This document shows, piece by piece, positions 1 through 4,995 of a DNA stretch of 13,223 nucleotides. How positions within the stretch are numbered: the first letter of the stretch is position 1; every line of letters starts with the position of its first letter. The position numbers and the translations under genes were made by a program. The notes under the pieces are model-generated. The model worked only from the letters and a program-made list of their open reading frames with translations, had not been told where the DNA came from and did not search any database. Source of the stretch: Campylobacteraceae bacterium (GTDB lineage Bacteria; Campylobacterota; Campylobacteria; Campylobacterales; Campylobacteraceae); NCBI GenBank assembly GCA_031259875.1, contig JAIRKW010000174.1:1-13223 (forward strand). The letters are read 5' to 3'.

Positions 1-81
1 AGCCATACCGCATACCTGCAATAGTTCTTCAACCTCTTCGTATGCCGAGCATGGATGTCCTGCTATGATGACTTTGTTCAT
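1..81 (-). CDS. Unrecognised protein, N-terminal 27 residues only (runs off left edge)
   Basis: Reading leftward from an ATG at 79-81, the frame stays open to base 1 and gives 27 residues beginning MNKVIIAGHPCSAYEEVEEL. A short hydrophobic strand followed by a Gly-His-Pro-Cys-Ser loop and an acidic helix is how many Rossmann-like or P-loop folds begin. There is no GxxxxGK Walker A motif. A sulfotransferase-type phosphate loop is conceivable but is a guess from a fragment. No strong Shine-Dalgarno sequence precedes the ATG. A TATAAT hexamer on the minus strand (125 to 120) could be its -10 element, giving a leader of about 30 bases. No function is assigned. Confidence 0.6.
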   Translation of the reverse strand, partial: MNKVIIAGHPCSAYEEVEELLQVCGMA

Positions 82-116
82 TGAGGATACATAACCTGTA
101 AATAATTTTAAAAATC

Positions 117-134
117 GACATTATATGATTTTAA
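117..134. repeat. 18-base repeat, copy 1
   Basis: GACATTATATGATTTTAA occurs here and again, exactly, at 2691-2708 in the tuf leader. The two copies differ on both flanks. Here the minus strand places a TATAAT upstream of the gene at 1-81. Confidence 0.7.
120..125 (-). promoter_or_regulatory. Possible -10 element for the left-edge gene
   Basis: The minus strand reads TATAAT here, 38 bases upstream of the ATG at 81, in an AT-rich context with no recognisable -35 hexamer. Campylobacterota sigma-70 promoters often lack a clear -35, so this fits, but the hexamer alone is weak evidence. It lies inside an 18-base sequence repeated at 2691-2708. Confidence 0.35.
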
Positions 135-472
135 TACTTAAAATTCACGAAATAAATTTAATCATTAAATAACAAATATATCCAAGAGCAGGCTGTTTGC
201 AGTGTGCTGCTGCGATGTTTTTTTTGCAATAGAAGAGTTTATTAAGCGGTATAAAATTTAGTATTTTATATAATAAATTTGTAATGTGCTGTTTTATATT
301 TTAGCGCTAAATAGTACAAATCGGCGGCAAAATCGATATTTTAGAGCAATACTGGAAAGTAAAAGAGGTGGTAGATACCTTTATCATACTTTTCATTGTA
401 GTTTTTTGCGTTTTTTATTAATTTTTATTTTAATTTAAGCGCAGGATTAGATTTTGGTGATATAAGATAGAT

Positions 473-495
473 ACATTTTCTCCGTGAGAAGATGT
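473..495. repeat. Strong hairpin, 10-pair stem with 3-base loop
   Basis: Bases 473-482 (ACATTTTCTC) pair with 486-495 (GAGAAGATGT) around the loop CGT, with a single G-T wobble. On the plus strand it is followed only by a short TTT, so it is a poor intrinsic terminator. Its right half, CCGTGAGAAG at 482-491, recurs as an exact reverse complement at 578-587. Confidence 0.65.
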
Positions 496-537
496 TTCGT
501 TGTCGCAATCTATATAATATTTGGAAAACACCAACTT

Positions 538-621
538 TTATAAAACCCCTCCCACACAAACATTTAACATCGTAACACTTCTCACGGTACTCCGCCACCC
601 CCCGATTAAACCGAATTTCAC
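538..621 (-). CDS. Possible 27-residue small protein, unrecognised
   Basis: On the minus strand a perfect AGGAGG (complement of 627-632) lies five bases before a GTG at 619-621. The frame then encodes a peptide starting MKFGLIGGWRSTV and ending with TAA at 538-540. The ribosome binding site is among the best in the window, which is why it is listed. An overlapping ATG at 621-623 is followed at once by TGA. The ORF lies downstream of, and on the same strand as, the lysine-rich membrane protein at 679-921. No homology is recognised; chance or the remnant of a longer frameshifted gene are both possible. Confidence 0.25.
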   Translation of the reverse strand: MKFGLIGGWRSTVRSVTMLNVCVGGVL

Positions 622-656
622 ATACACCTCCTAAGCATTTTAAGAAAATCGGGGGG
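598..656. repeat. Perfect 10-base inverted repeat framing a ribosome binding site
   Basis: CCCCCCGATT at 598-607 is the exact reverse complement of AATCGGGGGG at 647-656, with 39 bases between. Transcribed leftward, the intervening loop holds AGGAGG and the GTG of the small ORF at 538-621. The stem is far more GC-rich than its surroundings. On the plus strand the second arm is followed only by ATTTATT, so terminator function is doubtful. Confidence 0.7.
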
Positions 657-678
657 ATTTATTCCGTGGAGACAGACT

Positions 679-921
679 TTACTTTTTTGGAGGGAGATTT
701 TTCTCCGCATTTTTTTTATCAGCTCTCTTTTTTGTGCCGGTGGTCTCCTTGACGCTTTTTTTAACTGCTGTTTTCTTCGTTTTCGGTTTGCTTTCAATAT
801 TTTTATCAATCGCATTACGATTTAACTCTATCATATTATTTAGCATTTTGATTTCATTGTCATATTTTTTAGTGATAAAAAATATCGCGATTACTAAAAT
901 TACAATTATCAACCACTCCAT
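679..921 (-). CDS. Small membrane-anchored, lysine-rich hypothetical protein
   Basis: This 80-residue protein has a single N-terminal hydrophobic segment at about residues 2-17 (WLIIVILVIAIFFI). A hydrophilic tail follows, with an Asn/Glu/Ile stretch and then a very basic end rich in Lys, Thr and Ala. The shape suggests an anchor in the inner membrane with a charged, probably disordered cytoplasmic tail that could bind nucleic acid or membrane lipid; that role is inference. The ATG at 919-921 is preceded on the minus strand by AAAGGGG, a good ribosome binding site at normal spacing. It starts 56 bases after the YaaA-family stop and is probably co-transcribed with it. A competing frame over the same bases lacks comparable protein features. 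No family is recognised. Confidence 0.6.
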   Translation of the reverse strand: MEWLIIVILVIAIFFITKKYDNEIKMLNNMIELNRNAIDKNIESKPKTKKTAVKKSVKETTGTKKRADKKNAEKNLPPKK

Positions 922-977
922 TACTGCCCCTTTAAAAAAATTATTGAATTAATTTTACATTCTCTAAACTAAATTTT

Positions 978-1715
978 TCATTTTATATCATATGAGTATT
1001 CTGTTTTTAAGCTGCTTTTTTTAATATCTCTAATAACAAGATTTGGAAAGTTTATCTCTTGAAATTCTTCCATATCACAAGGTCTGCAAATAGATAATTC
1101 TTGCAAAATCAAGCCTCTGTACGCTTTTGCGAAATGACTTAAAATTTTGCCATTTTTGTAAAATTTCATTGTTATATGAGATGTTTTTAGCTGATAAAAT
1201 TTTTCGTAAAAAGCAGCCCTTAAATCTATTGTCAATTCTCCGGCAAGCCACTTATCAATATCACTTTCAAAACCTTTTTTGCAATGCGCACCGATATCAA
1301 ATCCGCGCAGACTTTCGCCCTGTTTTATTTTGTAACAGGGTAAAAAATTTCCCGCTAAAACAGGACCGAAAAGATTGGAAAAAATCATTACATTTTCATC
1401 GATGAATTCTTGTGCATTTTTATCTAAACAGAGATAATTCAAGCTTTTGTATGCTGTGCCGATATATCGTAAAATCGCTTTTTGAGCAGGACACGAATGT
1501 ATGTTAATGCTTGAGAATTTGCTGATTTCATTTTTGATGCCAAAAAGTTTTGAGAGTTCTTCTGTATTGTTGTCTTGTATTATTTTATTGTAAAGCTCTA
1601 TGTACTTAAATCTTAAATGAAATTTTTCCGCTTTCCACAGTGCGTTTTTGAGATTGACTATTGCTGGCGAAAAAGTGCTTTTCGTTTCGCTCGGAGAAAA
1701 AAGGATTTTTAACAT
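978..1715 (-). CDS. yaaA: YaaA-family (DUF328) peroxide-stress protein
   Basis: This 245-residue protein is close to the usual YaaA length of about 250-260. Family hallmarks appear in order. The N-terminus MLKILFSPSETK corresponds to the E. coli ISPAKT start. YIGTAYKSL near residue 85 matches the YTGDVYQGL segment. IFSNLFGPVLAGN matches the LSGLYGVLRP region. KFYKNGKILSHFAKAYRGL near the C-terminus matches the conserved KIISFYAKKARG block. In E. coli, YaaA limits oxidative damage by lowering free intracellular iron during peroxide stress, and it binds DNA. A similar cytoplasmic role here is inferred from the family. The ATG at 1713-1715 has AAAGG six bases upstream and a TATAAT a little further out. 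A small membrane protein gene follows on the same strand. Confidence 0.85.
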   Translation of the reverse strand: MLKILFSPSETKSTFSPAIVNLKNALWKAEKFHLRFKYIELYNKIIQDNNTEELSKLFGIKNEISKFSSINIHSCPAQKAILRYIGTAYKSLNYLCLDKNAQEFIDENVMIFSNLFGPVLAGNFLPCYKIKQGESLRGFDIGAHCKKGFESDIDKWLAGELTIDLRAAFYEKFYQLKTSHITMKFYKNGKILSHFAKAYRGLILQELSICRPCDMEEFQEINFPNLVIRDIKKSSLKTEYSYDIK

Positions 1716-1735
1716 ATAAAACCTTTGTTTTTTCT

Positions 1736-1741
1736 ATTATA
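1736..1741 (-). promoter_or_regulatory. -10 element of the yaaA promoter
   Basis: The minus strand reads TATAAT, 21-26 bases before the yaaA ATG and just outside its AAAGG ribosome binding site, implying a very short leader. No well-spaced -35 hexamer is visible, as is common in this phylum. Confidence 0.5.
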
Positions 1742-1946
1742 ATAGCGAATTTTACGCTCAAGCATCAATATTCTATGACAAAAATATTTGCAAAAGATGT
1801 TTTTGGAAAATACAATAATTATAGTATGTGGGATTGAAAATATGACAGCTTAGTACGGTAAGCGGTAAACAAAATATATGGATATTGACTGCAATTGAAA
1901 TCATTAAAGATATGATAAATTTTTTCAAAAAACATTACTGTTTCTC

Positions 1947-1975
1947 TTGACTTGTCGCTTCTTTTGAGATATAAT
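1947..1975 (+). promoter_or_regulatory. Sigma-70 promoter of the first tRNA cluster
   Basis: TTGACT at 1947-1952 and a perfect TATAAT at 1970-1975 are separated by exactly 17 bases. tRNA-Thr starts 21 bases after the -10. This is the best promoter in the window and fits a strong stable-RNA promoter. Transcription probably continues through tRNA-Tyr and tRNA-Gly and may reach tuf. Confidence 0.85.
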
Positions 1976-1995
1976 TTTCGCTTGCAAAAAATTAG

Positions 1996-2071
1996 GCCGG
2001 CGTAGCTCAGTTGGTAGAGCAACTGCCTTGTAAGCAGTAGGTCGGGGGTTCGAGTCCCTTTGCCGGCTCCA
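1996..2071 (+). tRNA. trnT: tRNA-Thr(TGT)
   Basis: A 76-base cloverleaf with encoded CCA. The acceptor GCCGGCG (1996-2002) pairs with TGCCGGC (2061-2067), including one G-T pair. The anticodon loop CTTGTAA sits between ACTGC and GCAGT, giving anticodon TGT, which reads ACA. The T loop TTCGAGT is standard and the discriminator is T. It is the first gene of a Thr-Tyr-Gly...Thr cluster typical of the tuf region in Campylobacterota. Confidence 0.97.
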
Positions 2072-2131
2072 TTTTTTTCAAAAAGTTTTATGGCAGTGTT
2101 TGACCAGATACTATGGTAGAACCGTTTGCAA

Positions 2132-2217
<86 letters not shown>

Positions 2218-2228
2218 TTAATTTTGAT

Positions 2229-2305
2229 GCGGGAATAGCTCAGTTGGCTAGAGCATCAGCCTTCCAAGCTGAGGGTCGCGGGTTCGAGTCCCGTTTCCCG
2301 CTCCA
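2229..2305 (+). tRNA. trnG: tRNA-Gly(TCC)
   Basis: A 77-base cloverleaf with encoded CCA. The acceptor GCGGGAA pairs perfectly with TTCCCGC. The anticodon loop CTTCCAA between TCAGC and GCTGA gives TCC, reading GGA/GGG. It starts only 11 bases after tRNA-Tyr, so the two are surely co-transcribed and cut apart. Confidence 0.97.
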
Positions 2306-2311
2306 AAATTG

Positions 2312-2356
2312 TTTTGGTATGTTTTCAATCTATTTTTGAGATGAAAATAGCCAAAA
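2312..2356 (+). repeat. AT-rich inverted repeat downstream of tRNA-Gly
   Basis: TTTTGG (2312-2317) pairs with CCAAAA (2351-2356), and inside it TTTTCA (2322-2327) pairs with TGAAAA (2342-2347). It starts seven bases after the tRNA CCA. There is no T-run after it, so it may be a processing or 3'-end structure rather than a true intrinsic terminator. Confidence 0.4.
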
Positions 2357-2446
2357 AGCGGTGCATTTGACTGGGAGCTGTTGAATTAACCTAATTGTTA
2401 CTCAACCTCTTTTGTCATATCATTTTTTACTATTTAACGGAGTCTT

Positions 2447-2480
2447 TATAATCATATTATAATAATAATTTGAGTATAAT
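2447..2480 (+). promoter_or_regulatory. Candidate promoter(s) for tRNA-Thr(GGT)-tuf
   Basis: Two TATAAT hexamers, at 2447-2452 and 2475-2480, lie in a very AT-rich stretch 80-115 bases before tRNA-Thr(GGT). The second, in the context GAGTATAATC, is the better candidate. Neither has a clear -35, which Campylobacterota promoters often lack. A separate promoter here would let tuf be expressed independently of the first three tRNAs. Confidence 0.4.
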
Positions 2481-2560
2481 CACCCTCTTTGAGCAGACCA
2501 AACCCGCCAAAAAAGTGCAGCTCCCTTCCGCAAAACAACTTGCCGTATGAGGAGAGATAA

Positions 2561-2635
<75 letters not shown>

Positions 2636-2636
2636 G

Positions 2637-2680
2637 TTACGCTTTTAAAGCGTAAAGTTTAAGCTTTACAAGAAGCTTTA
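2637..2680 (+). promoter_or_regulatory. Hairpin cluster in the tRNA-Thr/tuf leader
   Basis: TTACGCTTTTAAAGCGTAA (2637-2655) is a near-perfect palindrome starting two bases after the tRNA CCA. It overlaps a second possible hairpin, GTAAAG (2652-2657) with CTTTAC (2664-2669). The octamer AAGCTTTA occurs at 2661-2668 and again at 2673-2680. There is no T-run. The likely role is maturation of the tRNA 3' end or stability of the tuf mRNA 5' end, which is inference. Confidence 0.5.
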
Positions 2681-2690
2681 GAGTAAGTTA

Positions 2691-2708
2691 GACATTATAT
2701 GATTTTAA
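2691..2708. repeat. 18-base repeat, copy 2 (tuf leader)
   Basis: An exact second copy of GACATTATATGATTTTAA, ending 30 bases before the tuf ATG. On the minus strand it reads TATAAT pointing back toward tRNA-Thr(GGT). On the plus strand ATTATATGAT could act as a poor -10 for tuf. Function is not shown. Confidence 0.7.
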
Positions 2709-2738
2709 AAAATCAAAACCTAAAGTATGGAGGAAAAA

Positions 2739-3935
2739 ATGGCTAAAGAGAAATTTTCAAGAACCAAGCCACACGTAAACATAGGTACCATTGGTCACGT
2801 TGACCACGGCAAAACTACATTGACCGCTGCTATTTCAGGTGTTTTAGCGACTAAAGGTCTTGCAGAGCTTAAAGATTACGATAATATCGATAATGCTCCT
2901 GAGGAAAAAGAGCGCGGTATTACAATCGCGACATCTCATATCGAGTATGAGACAGAAAATCGCCACTATGCGCACGTTGACTGCCCAGGTCACGCCGACT
3001 ATGTTAAAAATATGATTACGGGTGCAGCTCAAATGGACGGAGCAATACTTGTAGTTGCTGCAACTGACGGTAAAATGCCTCAAACAAGCGAGCACGTTTT
3101 GCTTGCGCGCCAAGTTGGTGTTCCTTATATTGTTGTTTTTATGAACAAAGCTGATATAGCTGATGCCGACCTTATTGAATTGGTTGATATGGAGATAAGA
3201 GAGCTTCTTAACGAATACGGTTTCCCTGGAGATGATACTCCTATTATTACAGGTTCTGCTCTCAAAGCTCTTGAGGAAGCAAAAACAGGTGTAGTTGGCG
3301 AGTGGGGACAAAAAGTCCTTGACTTGATGGACGCCGTAGACAGCTTTATCCCAACTCCTAAAAGAGATACAGATAAAGATTTCTTGATGCCGATAGAGGA
3401 TATTTTTTCAATTTCAGGACGCGGTACAGTTGTAACCGGACGTATTGAAAAAGGTATTGTAAAAGTTGGCGATACTGTTGAGATAGTTGGTATTAAACCT
3501 ACTCAAACTACAACAGTTACCGGTGTTGAAATGTTCAGAAAAGAGATGGAACAAGGTGAAGCCGGCGATAACTGCGGTATTCTTTTAAGAGGCACAAAGA
3601 AAGAGGATGTTGAGCGCGGTATGGTTTTATGTAAACCAAAATCAATCACACCTCATACAGAATTTGAGGGCGAAGTTTATATTTTGACGAAAGAGGAAGG
3701 CGGACGCCACACTCCATTCTTCAATAACTATAGACCGCAATTTTATGTAAGAACGACAGACGTTACAGGTTCAATCTCGCTTCCTGAGGGCGTTGAGATG
3801 GTTATGCCAGGCGACAATGTCAAAATCAAAGTAACGCTTATAGCTCCTATCGCTCTTGAAGAGGGTACAAGATTTGCTATTCGCGAGGGCGGACATACTG
3901 TAGGTTCAGGCGTCGTATCTAAGATTATTAAATAA
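2739..3935 (+). CDS. tuf: Translation elongation factor Tu
   Basis: EF-Tu delivers aminoacyl-tRNA to the ribosomal A site and hydrolyses GTP on codon recognition. The 398-residue length is normal. The G domain shows GHVDHGKT (19-26), the effector RGITI (59-63), DCPGH with catalytic His85 (81-85), NKAD (136-139) and SAL (173-175). Domains 2 and 3 follow, with the RGTVVTGRIE and REGG segments. The start at 2739 (MAKEKFSRTK) is chosen because GGAGG at 2729-2733 sits just before it; an in-frame ATG at 2727 overlaps that ribosome binding site and would add four unlikely residues. Two departures from very conserved segments stand out: KMPQTSEH at 112-119 where PMPQTREH is usual, and REGGHTVGSG where REGGRTVGAG is usual. 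A terminator follows directly. Confidence 0.98.
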   Translation: MAKEKFSRTKPHVNIGTIGHVDHGKTTLTAAISGVLATKGLAELKDYDNIDNAPEEKERGITIATSHIEYETENRHYAHVDCPGHADYVKNMITGAAQMDGAILVVAATDGKMPQTSEHVLLARQVGVPYIVVFMNKADIADADLIELVDMEIRELLNEYGFPGDDTPIITGSALKALEEAKTGVVGEWGQKVLDLMDAVDSFIPTPKRDTDKDFLMPIEDIFSISGRGTVVTGRIEKGIVKVGDTVEIVGIKPTQTTTVTGVEMFRKEMEQGEAGDNCGILLRGTKKEDVERGMVLCKPKSITPHTEFEGEVYILTKEEGGRHTPFFNNYRPQFYVRTTDVTGSISLPEGVEMVMPGDNVKIKVTLIAPIALEEGTRFAIREGGHTVGSGVVSKIIK

Positions 3936-3941
3936 TTAATT

Positions 3942-3970
3942 TCACGGGGAACTTTCCCCTGTGATTTTTT
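3942..3970 (+). terminator. Intrinsic terminator/attenuator after tuf
   Basis: TCAC-GGGGA (3942-3950) pairs with TCCCC-GTGA (3955-3964, one bulged T) around the loop ACTT, followed by six T residues (3965-3970). It starts seven bases after the tuf stop. Partial read-through would give more tuf mRNA than downstream message. The rpmG ribosome binding site begins just beyond the T-run. Confidence 0.85.
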
Positions 3971-3982
3971 AAAGGGTGTTTT

Positions 3983-4156
3983 ATGGCTAAAAGTAGTAGT
4001 AGAATCAAAGTAGGTTTGAAATGTTCCGAGAGCGGAGATATCAACTATACAACTACAAAGAACAGCAAAACAAAGACAGAGAAGCTTGAAGTAACCAAAT
4101 ACAGCCCTCGTCTTAGAAAGCATACTGTTCACAAAGAAGTTAAACTGAAGAGTTAA
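3983..4156 (+). CDS. rpmG: 50S ribosomal protein L33
   Basis: A 57-residue basic protein (M-A-K-S-S-S-R-I-K-V-G-L-K-C...) with the L33 signature of a GLKC strand, NYTTTKN, then EKLEVTKYSPRLRKHTVHKE. L33 lies near the E site of the large subunit. Only one cysteine remains (Cys14). The segment that is usually KYCP reads KYSP, so the zinc ribbon is absent and this is a C-minus type L33 not needing zinc. Such forms are common where zinc-free ribosomal proteins are used. The ATG follows AAGGG at six bases' spacing. Intrinsic terminators lie both before and after it, so the gene is a transcriptional island between tuf and tRNA-Trp. It was recognised by translating the stretch directly. Confidence 0.95.
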   Translation: MAKSSSRIKVGLKCSESGDINYTTTKNSKTKTEKLEVTKYSPRLRKHTVHKEVKLKS

Positions 4157-4181
4157 ATCCTAATTTTAGGATTTTTCTTTT
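4155..4181 (+). terminator. Intrinsic terminator after rpmG
   Basis: AAATCCTA (4155-4162) pairs perfectly with TAGGATTT (4167-4174) around the loop ATTT, followed by a T-rich tract to 4181. The hairpin begins within the rpmG stop codon, and the T-run ends one base before tRNA-Trp. The stem is AT-rich, so read-through into tRNA-Trp and secE is likely. Confidence 0.7.
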
Positions 4182-4257
4182 AGGGTAGTAGCTCTAACGG
4201 TAGAGCGTCGGTCTCCAAAACCGCAGGTTGGGGGTTCGAATCCCTCCTACCCTGCCA
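4182..4257 (+). tRNA. trnW: tRNA-Trp(CCA)
   Basis: A 76-base cloverleaf with encoded CCA. The acceptor AGGGTAG pairs with CTACCCT and the discriminator is G. The anticodon loop CTCCAAA gives CCA. Placement between rpmG and secE is standard in this phylum. The anticodon stem TCGGT/ACCGC has a mismatch at its outer pair (T27 opposite C43), where the usual form is TCGGT/ACCGA. Confidence 0.96.
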
Positions 4258-4274
4258 TTATAAGGTTGGAAGTT

Positions 4275-4454
4275 ATGGAAAAGTTTTTAAGTTATATACA
4301 AAACGCTAAAGCTGAACTTGGGAAAGTAATATTCCCGACAAAAGAGCAAGTTAGAAACGCATTTTTTTCAGTCTTTATCGTTGTAACGATTATATCGCTG
4401 TTTTTGGCGCTTGTGGATTTTATAATGTCTTCTATATTAAAAGGTATTTTATGA
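4275..4454 (+). CDS. secE: Preprotein translocase subunit SecE
   Basis: SecE is the small essential partner that clamps and stabilises SecY in the inner-membrane protein-export channel. This is the short 59-residue, single-span form. It has an amphipathic N-terminal helix (YIQNAKAELGKVIFPTKEQV) with the typical GKVxFPTxxE motif, then a membrane segment at about residues 31-55. The start is set at the ATG at 4275, with AAGG at 4262-4265 as the likely ribosome binding site; an in-frame TTG at 4266 would add three residues. It lies 17 bases after tRNA-Trp and overlaps nusG by four bases (ATGA), so translation of the two is coupled. Confidence 0.95.
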   Translation: MEKFLSYIQNAKAELGKVIFPTKEQVRNAFFSVFIVVTIISLFLALVDFIMSSILKGIL

Positions 4455-4981
4455 ATCATAAGTGGTATGCCATACAGACTTACGCAGGCAGCGAGCAGAG
4501 CGTTAAGCGCGCTATTGAAACGCTTGTGCGCGATCACGGCATAGAAGATAGACTTGATGGGATTATAGTTCCTACCGAAGATGTTATAGAGGTCAAAAAC
4601 GGCAAAAAAAAGATTAGTGAGAGAAGCTTGTATTCCGGATATGTCTTTGCAAATTTGGATTTGGATACAGATTTGTGGCATAAAATACAATCTCTGCCGA
4701 GAGTAAGCCGATTTATCGGCGAATCCAAAAAGCCTACGCCTCTAAGTCAAAAAGATATATCTTTGATTTTAGAAAAAGCCGAGAAAAAAGGCGCGCCAAA
4801 ACCAAAAATTTCATTTGATGATGGCGAGAGCGTACGGATAACCGAAGGACCTTTTGCAAACTTTACGGGTATTGTGGAAGAGTATGATATGGAACACGGC
4901 AAACTTCGTCTAAATGTTTCTATTTTTGGAAGAAGTACTCCGGTGGAGATTTTATATTCACAAGTTGAAAAAATAGTATAA
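4451..4981 (+). CDS. nusG: Transcription elongation/antitermination factor NusG
   Basis: NusG binds RNA polymerase through its N-terminal NGN domain and links it to Rho or to ribosomal protein S10 through its C-terminal KOW domain. The protein has 176 residues, a normal length. It starts HKWYAIQTYAGSEQSVKRAI (NGN strand and helix). The family-typical segments LYSGYVFANLDL and LPRVSRFIG follow. The KOW motif at about 125-150 reads GESVRITEGPFANFTGIVEE. The ATG overlaps the secE stop, and AAGG at 4441-4444 gives a six-base spacing. rplK follows after 14 bases. Confidence 0.97.
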   Translation: MNHKWYAIQTYAGSEQSVKRAIETLVRDHGIEDRLDGIIVPTEDVIEVKNGKKKISERSLYSGYVFANLDLDTDLWHKIQSLPRVSRFIGESKKPTPLSQKDISLILEKAEKKGAPKPKISFDDGESVRITEGPFANFTGIVEEYDMEHGKLRLNVSIFGRSTPVEILYSQVEKIV

Positions 4982-4995
4982 AGAGGAAAAATAAT

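Larger units (their letters stand above)
82..678. other. 597-base AT-rich region without a convincing conventional gene
   Basis: No ORF with recognisable protein character and a normal start occupies this stretch. It does hold structure. There is a perfect 12-base palindrome TTTAGCGCTAAA at 300-311 and a 10-pair hairpin at 473-495. A near-copy of part of that hairpin lies in inverted orientation at 571-587. A 10-base perfect inverted repeat pairs 598-607 with 647-656. A TATAAT sits at 513-518 on the plus strand. A possible 27-residue minus-strand ORF with a strong ribosome binding site lies at 538-621. The region may hold a decayed gene, an untranslated RNA or terminator structures; the sequence alone does not decide. 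Confidence 0.6.

Noticed and set aside
357..422. Open frame ending in a hydrophobic stretch (VVDTFIILFIVVFCVFY) preceded by AGAGG-like bases
   Set aside because: It has no ATG and only a GTG with no room for a proper ribosome binding site. The hydrophobic look follows from T-rich sequence. It could be a gene remnant, but nothing supports a functional product.
618..815. 65-residue minus-strand frame overlapping the lysine-rich protein
   Set aside because: It lies in another frame of the better-supported gene at 679-921, lacks its membrane segment and has no good ribosome binding site. Its basic composition is a by-product of AAA-rich DNA.
734..952. 72-residue plus-strand hydrophobic frame
   Set aside because: It is the antisense of the 679-921 gene; Lys and Asn codons read as Phe, Leu and Ile on the opposite strand. 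It has no ribosome binding site.
2372..2400. TTGACT followed 17 bases later by CCTAAT as a promoter
   Set aside because: The -10 is too poor, and TATAAT hexamers further downstream are better placed for tRNA-Thr(GGT).
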